Assembly: GCF_026810505.1 (NCBI RefSeq)
Contig: NZ_CP101750.1
Coordinates: 7,676,515 to 7,740,514, forward strand
DNA: 64,000 bases
DNA from: Streptomyces sp. Je 1-369
GTDB lineage: Bacteria; Actinomycetota; Actinomycetes; Streptomycetales; Streptomycetaceae
Direction of reading: 5' to 3'
The notes beneath the pieces were generated by a model, which saw nothing but the letters and a program-made list of their open reading frames with translations, made no database searches and had not been told where the DNA came from. Position numbers and translations under genes: made by a program. Shown piece by piece: positions 26,861-35,615 of this stretch (position 1 is its first letter; every line of letters begins with the position of its first letter).

Positions 26861-27128
26861 ATGTCGGAGATCACGTATGTCCGAGGTGACGCCACCGCGC
26901 CGTTCGGCAAGGGCCCCAAGCTGATCGCCCATGTCTGCAACGACCTCGGGGGCTGACACCGCCCTGGCCACCCTCGCCGACAAGGCCGAGGAGCTCGGCG
27001 CCTCCGTGCACATGCCGCGCATCGGCTGCGGACTCGCGGGCGGCAAGTGGTCCCGCGTCGAGCCGCTGATAGCCGAGCGCCTGGGGGCGCGGGGGGTCGC
27101 GGTGACGGTGTACGACTTCGGGGACTGA
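26861..27128 (+). pseudogene. Macrodomain (Appr-1''-p processing-like) protein, broken by internal deletion and frameshift
   Basis: The first 31 codons (MSEITYVRGDATAPFGKGPK, then LIAHVCNDLGG) give the start of a macro domain that binds ADP-ribose, but TGA follows at 26954-26956. In the next frame the sequence continues ADTALATLADKAEELGASVH, MPRIGCGLAGGKWSRVEPL and VAVTVYDFGD to TAG-less stop at 27126-27128, which is exactly the C-terminal third of the same family. About 70 residues containing the central strands and the GxG loop are absent at the junction. A deletion of roughly 210 bp, not a multiple of three, explains both facts. A short open frame from 26931 could still express the remnant, but it could not fold as a macrodomain. 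Confidence 0.8.
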
Positions 27129-27248
27129 GGCGGACCGCGGGCGGCCGAGGTCGTCTCACCCGGGTGCGAGGGCCGGGGCAAGGGCTCTGCGGACAACTGA
27201 CCTGCATGTGTGCGTTGTTGTGCACGGATGAGCGGGTAGAGCCCCGTC

Positions 27249-27650
27249 ATGCAGTTCATCCGTGTCCTCGCCGCACGTCTCCTGCTCCGCATGGAGCGCG
27301 TCCTCCTGCCCGCCCCCGCCTTCGTGCCGGTCGCCGTGCCAGGCCCCGCCTTCACGGACCCGGCCCCGCCCGGCAGCCGACGGCGAACGGACACGACGCT
27401 GTTCTCCCAGGCGCACGCGGACGGGCCGTGGGACGGCGCGGGGCAGCCGGCCACCGGGCAGGCCAGGGGAGAGGCGGAGCGCGCCGAGGCCGAGGCCGAG
27501 CTGCGCCGCCAGATCTCCGAATGGGCCTCCGAAGTGGCGGGACGCGTCGCGGCCGACCCGCTCACGGGACCTGCGGCGGGACCGGGTGCGACGCCGAGAA
27601 CCGAGCCTTCCGCCGATCCCGGCACCGATCCATCGGGTTTTGGCCGCTAG
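27249..27650 (+). CDS. Hypothetical protein, Ala/Glu-rich
   Basis: This 133-residue open frame has mostly streptomycete codon usage in its first two thirds. It begins with a basic hydrophobic helix (MQFIRVLAARLLLRMERVLL), then a Pro-rich stretch, an Ala/Glu/Arg helix near residues 72-95 and a Pro/Gly/Thr tail where third-position G+C falls. No family was recognised and no good ribosome-binding site precedes the ATG. It may be a small membrane-associated protein or a chance frame. Confidence 0.4.
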   Translation: MQFIRVLAARLLLRMERVLLPAPAFVPVAVPGPAFTDPAPPGSRRRTDTTLFSQAHADGPWDGAGQPATGQARGEAERAEAEAELRRQISEWASEVAGRVAADPLTGPAAGPGATPRTEPSADPGTDPSGFGR

Positions 27651-27721
27651 GCGTACGGATTCACGCCCTCGTCCCCCGCCACCACTGGCGGCCCTGACGT
27701 CGCACCCCGAGACTCGCAGGC

Positions 27722-28516
27722 ATGGACGTCATGGTCTCGGTCAAGGACGGCGAACTGTGGTCGCACGACTCGGGTGAACCGAGCGGCACGGGCGGCGCGA
27801 GCCTCCCTCTGATCCTTCTGCACCCGGGCGTGGGCGACTCCCGCGTCTGGGACGGCATCCTGCCGCGCCTCACGGAGCGGCACCGGGTGATCCACTACGA
27901 CGCGCGGGGGTACGGCAGGTCGCCCGCCCCCACCGCCCCGTTCTCGCTGGTCGAGGACCTGATCGCCGTCCTGGACCACTACGGCGTGGGCCGGGCGGTC
28001 CTCGCGGCGTCCAGCATGGGCGGGGCGACCGCGATCAGCCTGGCGCTCCGCGACCCCGCCCGGGTGGCGAGCCTCGCCCTGATCGTCCCGGGCGTCACCG
28101 GCGCCGAGGAGCTCCTCCCGCCCGAGTTCATGGCCGAGGTCGGCCGACGCGCCCAGGCGGGCGACGTGGACGGCATCGTGACGATGATGCGGCGCGTCTC
28201 CGCGGCGGCGGGCACCGGCGCAGACCCCGAGGTGACGGCGCTGCTCAAGGCGGTGGTCCCGGCATGGTTCGCCGTGCATCCGCACCACGTGCCCGACCCG
28301 CCCGCGTACGACCGGCTCGGCGAGCTCGACGTCCCCTGCACCCTCGTCATCGGGGAACGCGACCAGCCCGAGGTGGTCCAACTGAACGAGAGCATGGCGC
28401 GGCGCATTCCGGGCTGCCGGGTGGTGCGGCTCGCGCACAGCGACCACTTCCCGACGGTGCGGGAACCGGACGCGGTCCTCAACGTCATCCTGGAGACGTA
28501 CGCCGAGGCGCGCTGA
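27722..28516 (+). CDS. Alpha/beta hydrolase
   Basis: This 264-residue hydrolase has the alpha/beta fold. The oxyanion region is LILLHPGVGDSRVW, the nucleophile elbow is AASSMGGATA (Ser in S-x-S-M-G-G), the acid is in VIGERDQPE and the catalytic His in AHSDHFPTV. The closest general type is the 3-oxoadipate enol-lactonase-like or haloperoxidase-like group, but the lid region (about 125-185) is not diagnostic. ATG 27722 was taken as start; a Met two codons on is also possible. It is a single gene. Confidence 0.85.
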   Translation: MDVMVSVKDGELWSHDSGEPSGTGGASLPLILLHPGVGDSRVWDGILPRLTERHRVIHYDARGYGRSPAPTAPFSLVEDLIAVLDHYGVGRAVLAASSMGGATAISLALRDPARVASLALIVPGVTGAEELLPPEFMAEVGRRAQAGDVDGIVTMMRRVSAAAGTGADPEVTALLKAVVPAWFAVHPHHVPDPPAYDRLGELDVPCTLVIGERDQPEVVQLNESMARRIPGCRVVRLAHSDHFPTVREPDAVLNVILETYAEAR

Positions 28517-28599
28517 GGGCACGCTGAGGCCTGCCGAGGAACAAGCGCGCCACCGCGCCGCCGGGAGTCAGCCCCCCGACGGCGCGGCGCTGGGCATCG

Positions 28600-30108
28600 T
28601 CAGTGGTCGTGATCGTGTCCGTGGTCGTGCACGCCGTTCGTCGCCGCGATCTGCTTCCACGAGTTCGGCTTGGCCGGGGCGGCCCCCGAGCGGGCGATGC
28701 CGGCCTCGCGCACCGCGGGCGCCGCGGGCCGCGACGGCTGGTAGAGCCACGTGTCGAAGAGCTCCGCGAGCGGCTTGCCGGAGACCTTCTCCGCGTACTT
28801 CACGAAGTCGCTCACCTTGGCGTTGCCGTACGCGTGCTTCTGCGGCCAGCCCTTCAGGATCTCGAAGAACGTGTCGTCGCCGACCTCGTTGCGCAGGGCC
28901 TGGAGGGCGACCGCGCCCCGGTCGTACACCGCGCCGTGGAACTGGTTGTCCGGGCCCGGGTCGCCCGGCTTGACCTTCCAGAACGGGTCGTCGGCGGGGT
29001 GCTGGGCGTACACGTAGTCCGCGAGCTCCTGAGCCGTGCCCTCGCCCTCCTTCTCCGACCACAGCCACTGGCTGTAGCGGGCGAAGCCCTCGTTGACCCA
29101 GATGTCCTTCCAGCCGTCCACGGAGACGCTGTCGCCGTACCACTGATGGGCCAGCTCGTGGACGACGATGGAGGCGTTGGAGCCGTTGGCGAACGCGGCG
29201 GGGCTGTAGAAGGGCCGGGTCTGGGTCTCCAGGGCGTAGCTGCTCTTCACGTTCGGGACGTAGCCGCCGAGCGCGTTGAACGGGTACTTGCCGTAGAGCG
29301 TCTCCAGCCATTCGGCGACCTCGGTGGTCCGCTCGATGCTGGCCCGCGCCGCGCCCGCGTTGTCGCCCAGGTCCTTGCTGTACGCGTTGAGGACGGGAAG
29401 GCCGCCCTCCGTCTTGTCGGTCGTGATGTCGAACTTGCCGACCGCGAGCGTCGCGAGGTAGCTGGCCTGCGGCTTGTTCGACCGCCAGCTGTAGCGGGTC
29501 CAGCCGAGCTTGGAACTCTGCGACTGGAGCACGCCGTTGGAGATCGCCTGGGTGCCGTCGGGCACCGAGACGGACACGTCGTACGTCGCCTTGTCGAGCG
29601 GGTGGTCGTTGGACGGGAACCACCACACGGCGGCCTCCGGCTCCTGCGCCGCGACACCGCCGTCCGGCGTCCGGTGCCACGCCGTGTAACCGTTGATCTT
29701 CAGCTCGGACGGCTTGCCCGCGTACCGCACGACGACCGTGACCGGCGTGCCCTTGGGCAGCCCGGCCGACGGCGTGATCTCCAGCTCCTGGTCGCCGGTC
29801 TTCTTGAACTTCGCCTTCTTGCCGTTGACCCGCACCTCGGAGACCTTCAGGCCGAAGTCGAGGTTGAAGCGCGAGAGGTCCTGCGTGGTGCGGGCGTTGA
29901 GCGTCGCCGTGCCTTCGAGCAGGTCGGTCTTGGGCTGGTACTTCAGCCGCAGGTCGTAGTGGGAGACGTCGTATCCGCCGTTGCCGCTCGCCGGGTAATA
30001 GGGGTCGCCGATGCCCGGGGCCCCGGGGGAGAAATCGGCCGCCGATGCCGGGATCGCCAGCAGGAGAGAGGCCGCCAGAGCGCCCGGGGCGATGAGTCTG
30101 CGGTGCAC
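28600..30108 (-). CDS. Secreted M1-family zinc metallopeptidase (aminopeptidase)
   Basis: This exported M1 peptidase of 502 residues has a short signal peptide (MHRRLIAPGALAASLLLAIP with Ala-x-Ala cleavage near residue 24). An N-terminal saddle of beta strands is followed by the zinc site VVHELAHQWYGD with the third ligand Glu in WVNEGFARY. The GxMEN exopeptidase motif is replaced around residue 250 by a less typical sequence (VKSSYALETQT). The C-terminus is a His/Asp string (VHDHGHDHDH), perhaps a metal-capturing tail. GTG 30106-30108 was chosen because GGAG lies six bases upstream; a further-upstream ATG has none. It diverges from the PepX-like gene. Confidence 0.88.
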   Translation of the reverse strand: MHRRLIAPGALAASLLLAIPASAADFSPGAPGIGDPYYPASGNGGYDVSHYDLRLKYQPKTDLLEGTATLNARTTQDLSRFNLDFGLKVSEVRVNGKKAKFKKTGDQELEITPSAGLPKGTPVTVVVRYAGKPSELKINGYTAWHRTPDGGVAAQEPEAAVWWFPSNDHPLDKATYDVSVSVPDGTQAISNGVLQSQSSKLGWTRYSWRSNKPQASYLATLAVGKFDITTDKTEGGLPVLNAYSKDLGDNAGAARASIERTTEVAEWLETLYGKYPFNALGGYVPNVKSSYALETQTRPFYSPAAFANGSNASIVVHELAHQWYGDSVSVDGWKDIWVNEGFARYSQWLWSEKEGEGTAQELADYVYAQHPADDPFWKVKPGDPGPDNQFHGAVYDRGAVALQALRNEVGDDTFFEILKGWPQKHAYGNAKVSDFVKYAEKVSGKPLAELFDTWLYQPSRPAAPAVREAGIARSGAAPAKPNSWKQIAATNGVHDHGHDHDH

Positions 30109-30310
30109 AAGAGCTCCAAGTCGTAGGGGCACAACATGTGTTCGTCTTGGTCGACGAGCCTATTCAGCCCCTTCCGCATACGTCATGTCCATGGCCCCTC
30201 CCGTCACACGATTGCCATTCGGCCGACATGTGCCTCAATGTCCCATGCACCTGTCGTCGCTGCGTGCGGCCCTCTGTCGCACGCGAGTTCACCGGTGTAC
30301 CTTCCGCGCC

Positions 30311-32281
30311 ATGCCGATACGTGCGCGACGCACCCGCGTCCTGTGGAGAACGCTCCTGACGGCGGCCCTTGCCGCCCTGATCGCCGGCCTCATGTCCCCG
30401 GGCGCGGCGCAGGGCGCCGCCGAAGCCTCGCGCACACCGCGCGAGAGCAGACCCGTGTACTCGTACGAGGACGCGATCCGCGAATCCGTATGGGTCGACA
30501 CCAGGATCGACGGCGACGCGGACGGGAAGACCGACCGCGTCGCCGTCGACATCGTCCGACCCCGTGAACTCGACCGCCAGGGCCGCCGCATACCCGTGAT
30601 CATGGACGCGAGCCCTTACTACTCGTGCTGCGGCCGCGGCAACGAGAGCCAGAAGAAGACGTACGACGCGGACGGCAACCCCGTCCAGCTCCCGCTGTAC
30701 TACGACAACTACTTCGTGCCCCGCGGCTACGGCTACGTCGCCGTGGACCTCGCGGGCACCAACCGCTCCGACGGCTGCGTCGACGTCGGCGGCCGCTCCG
30801 ACGTCCAGTCCGCGAAAGCCGTCGTCGACTGGCTGAACGGCCGCGCCCGCGGCTACACCAGCCGCACCGGGACCGAGCGGACGAAGGCCGCCTGGACCAA
30901 CGGCGCCACCGGAATGATCGGCAAGAGCTACGACGGGACCGTGGCGCAGGGCGTCGCCGCCACCGGAGTCCCGGGTCTCAAGACGATCGTGCCGATCGGC
31001 GCGATCTCCTCCTGGTACGACTACTACTTCGCCAAGGGCGCCCCGCTGTACGGCAGCGGCCCCGACCGCCTCGCGAGCGGCATCGAGAGCCCCGAGGCCC
31101 GCGCACGCTGCGGCGCCGTGAAGCAGCGCCTCATCGAAGGGGCGCCCCGCACGGGCGACTGGACTCCCTTGTGGAGCGAGCGCGACCACGTCCCGGACGC
31201 CGACCGGGTGCGCGCCAGCGTCTTCGTCGTCCACGGCATGCAGGACCTCAACGTCCGCACCAAGCACTTCGGCCAGTGGTGGGACGCGCTCGCCGCGAAC
31301 GGCGTGGACCGCAAGATCTGGCTCAGCCAGGCAGGACACGTCGACCCGTTCGACTTCCGCCGCGCCGACTGGGTCCGCACCCTGCACCGCTGGTTCGACC
31401 ACGAACTCCTCGGCTACGACAACGGAGTCGACCGCGAGCCGATGGCCGACATCGAGCGCGCCCCGGACCGCTGGAGCACCGACCGCGTCTGGCCGCCGCG
31501 CGGCACCCGCGCCGTCGAACTCCGCCCCGCCAAGGGCACGGAGCCCGGCGTCGGCACCCTCGGCACCCGGCGCGGCAAGGGCACCGAGACGTTCACCGAC
31601 GACCCGCGCCTGAGCGAGACCGCATGGGCCGAGAACATCGACATGTCGACACCGTCCAAGGCGGGCTTCACCAGTCGGCCGCTCGCCCGTGACCTGCGAC
31701 TCTCCGGCTCCTCCCGGGTCACCGTCACCGCGACCCCGACGACCCGCACCGCGCACCTCTCCGCGGTCCTCGTCGACCTCGGCCCCGACACCATCCGCGA
31801 CTACGCCGCCGCCGGCGAGGGCATCACCACCCTTCCCGAACGCACGTGCTGGGGAGCGAGCACCACGGGTGACAGCTCCTGCTTCAAGGAGACGCGCGCC
31901 AAGACCGCCGACGTCGACTACACGATCTTCAGCCGGGGCTGGGCCGACCTCGGCAACTGGGCCGACGCCCGCCACGGCCGCCCCCTCACCCCGGGCAAGC
32001 CGCACACCATCACCCTCGACCTCGCCGCCACCGACCACATCGTGCCCAAGGGTCACCGACTCGCCCTGATCGTGGCGGGCACCGACCGCAATCTGATCGA
32101 ACCCCCCGCCGACACCCCGACGCTCGCCCTCGACCTGGCCCGCACCTCGGCGAAACTGCCCCTGGTGGGCGGCGCCGGAGCGTTCACCACCTCCGCATCC
32201 GTCACTCCCCGAGAAGCCCGACTCGACGGCGTGGCCCCGCCGCGCCGCATCAACCCCGTCCCGGGAGGCAGCACTTCATGA
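30311..32281 (+). CDS. Secreted Xaa-Pro dipeptidyl-peptidase (CocE/NonD family hydrolase)
   Basis: This serine peptidase of 656 residues has a signal peptide (basic start, then LLTAALAALIAGLMSPGAA). The catalytic Ser is in the elbow GMIGKSYDGTVAQ, the Asp is probably in VVHGMQDLNVRTKH, and the His is in SQAGHVDPFDF. The C-terminal third is the jelly-roll PepX-C domain. It would remove X-Pro dipeptides from extracellular peptides. Its ATGA overlaps the start of the M14 carboxypeptidase, so the two exopeptidases are made together. Confidence 0.88.
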   Translation: MPIRARRTRVLWRTLLTAALAALIAGLMSPGAAQGAAEASRTPRESRPVYSYEDAIRESVWVDTRIDGDADGKTDRVAVDIVRPRELDRQGRRIPVIMDASPYYSCCGRGNESQKKTYDADGNPVQLPLYYDNYFVPRGYGYVAVDLAGTNRSDGCVDVGGRSDVQSAKAVVDWLNGRARGYTSRTGTERTKAAWTNGATGMIGKSYDGTVAQGVAATGVPGLKTIVPIGAISSWYDYYFAKGAPLYGSGPDRLASGIESPEARARCGAVKQRLIEGAPRTGDWTPLWSERDHVPDADRVRASVFVVHGMQDLNVRTKHFGQWWDALAANGVDRKIWLSQAGHVDPFDFRRADWVRTLHRWFDHELLGYDNGVDREPMADIERAPDRWSTDRVWPPRGTRAVELRPAKGTEPGVGTLGTRRGKGTETFTDDPRLSETAWAENIDMSTPSKAGFTSRPLARDLRLSGSSRVTVTATPTTRTAHLSAVLVDLGPDTIRDYAAAGEGITTLPERTCWGASTTGDSSCFKETRAKTADVDYTIFSRGWADLGNWADARHGRPLTPGKPHTITLDLAATDHIVPKGHRLALIVAGTDRNLIEPPADTPTLALDLARTSAKLPLVGGAGAFTTSASVTPREARLDGVAPPRRINPVPGGSTS

Positions 32282-33558
32282 CACCGCGCATCCGCTCCCT
32301 CGCGCTCGTCTGCGCCACCGCCGCGCTCGCCGCGCCGCTCCTGACGGCGCCCGCGCAGGCGACACCGACCCCGCCCCGTACCGGATTCGAGGAGACGAAC
32401 GGAGCGCGCTGGACCACGCAGCCCGAGGAACAGGACCTGCTCGCCACCGTGGACCGCGCCACCGAGCGGGTCTCCGTCGACCGCATCGGCACCACCAAGA
32501 AGGACCGCCCCGTCCAACTGGTCCGCATCGGCGAACGCCCGACGAGGAACACCGTGCTGCTGATCTGCAGCCAGCACGGCGACGAACCCTCGGGCCGCGA
32601 GGCCTGTCTGTCCACGATCCGTGACCTGGCGTACGCGAAGGACAAGAAGACGAAACGCTTCCTCAGCCGCACCACGCTCCTCGTCGTGCCGACCGCCAAC
32701 CCCGACGGGCGCGCCGCCGACACCCGCGGCAACTCCGACGGCGTCGACATCAACCGCGACCACCTCGCCCTCAAGACCGCCGAGGCGCGCGCCATGGCCG
32801 CGGTGATCCGGGACCGCGACCCCGACGTCATCTACGACCTGCACGAGTACGGCGCCACACCCAAGTACTACGACAAGGACCTGTTCGACCTCTGGCCGCG
32901 CAACCTCAACACCGACGAGGCCGTGCACGGGGAGGCGCAGACGCTGTCCAAGGCGTACGTGCGGCCGGCCGCCGAGCACGACGGGTACACCACGGGCACG
33001 TACGGCATCTGGACCGACCCCGTCACCGGCGACCCCGTCAAGCAGACCGCGGGCGACGGACAGGAGCGCATCCTGCGCAACATGTCCGGCATCAAGCACG
33101 CCGCCGGGCTGCTGATCGAGAGCCGCGTCGACCCCCTCACGGACGCCGAGAAGAAGGACGAGGCGCTCAACAACCGGCGCCGCGTCAGCTCCCAACGCTC
33201 CGCGCTCGGCGGCCTGCTCGACTTCACGGCCGAACGCCGCGGAAGGCTGGAGGCGGCCACCGGCGCGGCCCGCGCGGAGGGTTTCCTCGACCGCGGTCCG
33301 GTCTACATCGGCGGCGCGGACAACGACCCGGCCGAGCCCGCCGAGATCATCCAGGACCCGCCCTGCGGATACCGCCTGGACACCGCGCAGTACCGCGACA
33401 TCAAGGACGAACTGGCCCTGCACGGCGTCACCGTGAAGCGCACGAAAGCTGGCGCATATGTTCCCCTGCGGCAGTCCGCGCGGGCCCTCGTGCCGCTGCT
33501 GCTCGACGAGCGTGCGCCGTATCACATGGTCACAGCTCGGCCCGACATGGCCTGTTGA
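32278..33558 (+). CDS. Secreted M14-family zinc carboxypeptidase
   Basis: This 426-residue exported peptidase starts with a signal peptide (MTPRIRSLALVCATAALAAP, cleaved near AQA-TP). Zinc ligands are the His and Glu of CSQHGDEPSGREA and the later His of IYDLHEYG; the catalytic Glu is probable in LLIESRVD. It belongs to the M14 group with a long C-terminal extension (about 250-426), which contains a Cys (PPCGYRL) that could pair with another. The start overlaps the upstream stop (ATGA), so translation is coupled to the X-Pro peptidase. Confidence 0.87.
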   Translation: MTPRIRSLALVCATAALAAPLLTAPAQATPTPPRTGFEETNGARWTTQPEEQDLLATVDRATERVSVDRIGTTKKDRPVQLVRIGERPTRNTVLLICSQHGDEPSGREACLSTIRDLAYAKDKKTKRFLSRTTLLVVPTANPDGRAADTRGNSDGVDINRDHLALKTAEARAMAAVIRDRDPDVIYDLHEYGATPKYYDKDLFDLWPRNLNTDEAVHGEAQTLSKAYVRPAAEHDGYTTGTYGIWTDPVTGDPVKQTAGDGQERILRNMSGIKHAAGLLIESRVDPLTDAEKKDEALNNRRRVSSQRSALGGLLDFTAERRGRLEAATGAARAEGFLDRGPVYIGGADNDPAEPAEIIQDPPCGYRLDTAQYRDIKDELALHGVTVKRTKAGAYVPLRQSARALVPLLLDERAPYHMVTARPDMAC

Positions 33559-33643
33559 GAAGGTGAGAGGTACGTCACATGTGGTAGGGGGTAACGGAGA
33601 ACAAACTCTCGACTCAATACCGACCCCCTGAAAGGTGTCACTT

Positions 33644-35374
33644 GTGACGCAGGATCAGCATAAAGCGGACGACGGGGGAGGGGCGTCGGAGATCATGGCG
33701 CCCGCCCACGGCGGCCGATCCCCGCAGACGGACCGGGTGGTGTTCGGCGTCACCGCCGTGCTCACCCTCGCGTTCGTGGTCTGGGGCGCGGTGTCGACGG
33801 ACTCGCTCGAGAATGTCTCCACGGACATGCTCAACGGTCTGATGCACAACGGCGGTTGGTTCTTCATGCTGACCGCCACGGGGTTCGTCGTCTTCGCGCT
33901 CTGGCTGGCCGTCAGCCGGTACGGAAAGATCACCCTCGGAAAGGAGGGCGAGGACCCGGAGTTCCGTACCGTCTCCTGGGTCGCCATGATGTTCAGCGCC
34001 GGTATGGGCATCGGCCTGATGTTCTACGGCGTGAGCGAGCCCTTGGCCCACTTCAAGGACCATCCGCCGGGCACCGACCCGTCGGACGCGCCCGCGGCCA
34101 TGGAGACCGCGATGGCCACCACCCTCTTCCACTGGACGCTCCACCCGTGGGCGATCTACGCGGTCGTGGGCCTCGCCATCGCGTACAGCACCTTCCGCCG
34201 CAACCGGCGCCAGACCATCAGCGCCGTCTTCGAGCCGCTCATCGGCAAGAAGCACGCACGCGGCGCGTGGGGCCGGGTCATCGACATCCTGGCCATCTTC
34301 GCCACGCTCTTCGGCTCGGCCGCCTCGCTGGGCCTCGGCGCCCTGCAGATCGGCAGCGGCATGGAAGAGGTCGACTGGATGGACAAGGCGGGCACCGGCC
34401 TGCTCGTCACGATCATCGCCGTACTGACCCTGGCCTTCGTGGCGTCCGCCATCTCCGGTGTGGAGAAGGGCGTGCAGTGGCTCTCCAACATCAACATGGT
34501 GCTCGCGGGGCTGCTGGTCCTCTTCGTCTTCATCGCGGGCCCCACCGTCATCATCCTCGACATGGTGCCCACCTCCATCGGCGCCTACCTCAACGACCTG
34601 CCGCAGCTCATCGGCCGCACCGAGGCGTCCAGTGGTGAGGGCGTCGCGGACTGGCTGAGCAGCTGGACGGTCTTCTACTGGGCCTGGTGGATCTCCTGGA
34701 CGCCCTTCGTCGGCATGTTCATCGCGCGCATCAGCCGCGGCCGCACGATCCGTCAGTTCGTCGGCGGCGTCATCCTGGTGCCCAGCACCGTCAGCCTCAT
34801 CTGGTTCGCGGTCTTCGGCGGCAGCGCCATGACGGTCGCCGACCGCGGCGGGCTCAAGGGCGACACGACCCAGGAGGCCCAGCTCTTCGGCCTCCTGAAC
34901 GAGTACCCGATCGCCACCGTGACCAGCCTGCTGGTGATGATCCTCGTAGGCATCTTCTTCGTCTCAGGAGCCGACGCCGCGTCCATCGTCATGGGCACGC
35001 TCTCCCAGAAGGGCGCTCTGGAACCGGGCCGGTTCGTCGTGATCTTCTGGGGCATCGTGACCGGCGCCGTCGGCGCGGTCATGCTGCTCATCGGCGACGG
35101 CAACGACGACGCGCTCACCGGCCTGCGCAACCTCACGATCCTGGTCGCCGCGCCCTTCACCATCGTGATGATCGGCATGTGCGTGGCCCTCATGCGGGAT
35201 CTGCGCCACGACCCGCTGATCGTGCGCGGCGAGCACGGCACGGAGGTCCTGGAGAAGGCCGTCATCGCCGGCCACGAGCACCACGACGGTGACTTCGAGC
35301 TCCAGATCGGCCCCGCCAGCGACGACAACGGCGACGGCCCCGAGAAGGACAACGACCCGGTCGCTCCCCGCTGA
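33644..35374 (+). CDS. BCCT-family betaine/choline/carnitine transporter
   Basis: This secondary transporter of about 576 residues has 12 membrane helices, between a hydrophilic N-terminal tail of about 40 residues and a charged acidic C-terminal tail (residues about 535-576) that may act in osmosensing. The family core includes GIGLMFYGVSEPLAHF, HWTLHPWAIYAVVGLAIAY and the substrate-site block FYWAWWISWTPFVGMFIARI. The usual role is glycine betaine or choline uptake under osmotic stress. GTG at 33644 has AAAGG eight bases upstream; GTG 33635 in the same frame does not. A hairpin terminator follows. Confidence 0.92.
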   Translation: MTQDQHKADDGGGASEIMAPAHGGRSPQTDRVVFGVTAVLTLAFVVWGAVSTDSLENVSTDMLNGLMHNGGWFFMLTATGFVVFALWLAVSRYGKITLGKEGEDPEFRTVSWVAMMFSAGMGIGLMFYGVSEPLAHFKDHPPGTDPSDAPAAMETAMATTLFHWTLHPWAIYAVVGLAIAYSTFRRNRRQTISAVFEPLIGKKHARGAWGRVIDILAIFATLFGSAASLGLGALQIGSGMEEVDWMDKAGTGLLVTIIAVLTLAFVASAISGVEKGVQWLSNINMVLAGLLVLFVFIAGPTVIILDMVPTSIGAYLNDLPQLIGRTEASSGEGVADWLSSWTVFYWAWWISWTPFVGMFIARISRGRTIRQFVGGVILVPSTVSLIWFAVFGGSAMTVADRGGLKGDTTQEAQLFGLLNEYPIATVTSLLVMILVGIFFVSGADAASIVMGTLSQKGALEPGRFVVIFWGIVTGAVGAVMLLIGDGNDDALTGLRNLTILVAAPFTIVMIGMCVALMRDLRHDPLIVRGEHGTEVLEKAVIAGHEHHDGDFELQIGPASDDNGDGPEKDNDPVAPR

Positions 35375-35382
35375 CCGGCGGC

Positions 35383-35422
35383 CCCAGGAGGCGGCGCCCA
35401 TCGGGCGGCGCCTCCTCCTGGG
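35383..35422 (+). terminator. Hairpin terminator after the BCCT gene
   Basis: CCCAGGAGGCGGCGCCC-ATC-GGGCGGCGCCTCCTCCTGGG folds into a GC-rich hairpin of about 16 bp with a small bulge, 9 bp after the transporter stop. There is no T tract. Confidence 0.65.
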
Positions 35423-35615
35423 CCACACCGCGCGACGACGCCGTCCAGACCGGTCTCGGCAGGTACGCCCTCGACCATGCGTACGCCGACGAGCACGCTC
35501 CGCGCCGCAAGACCCCCGTACACGGCGGTGCTGCGCCCGACGACCCCACGGGCACCCGGTATCGGAATGTGCGATGCCGTGCTCACATCAGCCGTCAGGT
35601 GGGGATACTCACAGC

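Noticed and set aside
25192..27225. 677-codon minus-strand frame opposite the amino-acid permease
   Set aside because: Asp/His/Glu/Arg-rich antisense of a clear membrane protein.
30164..32056. 630-codon minus-strand frame opposite the X-Pro peptidase
   Set aside because: Antisense shadow; Gly/Val/Ala low-complexity translation.
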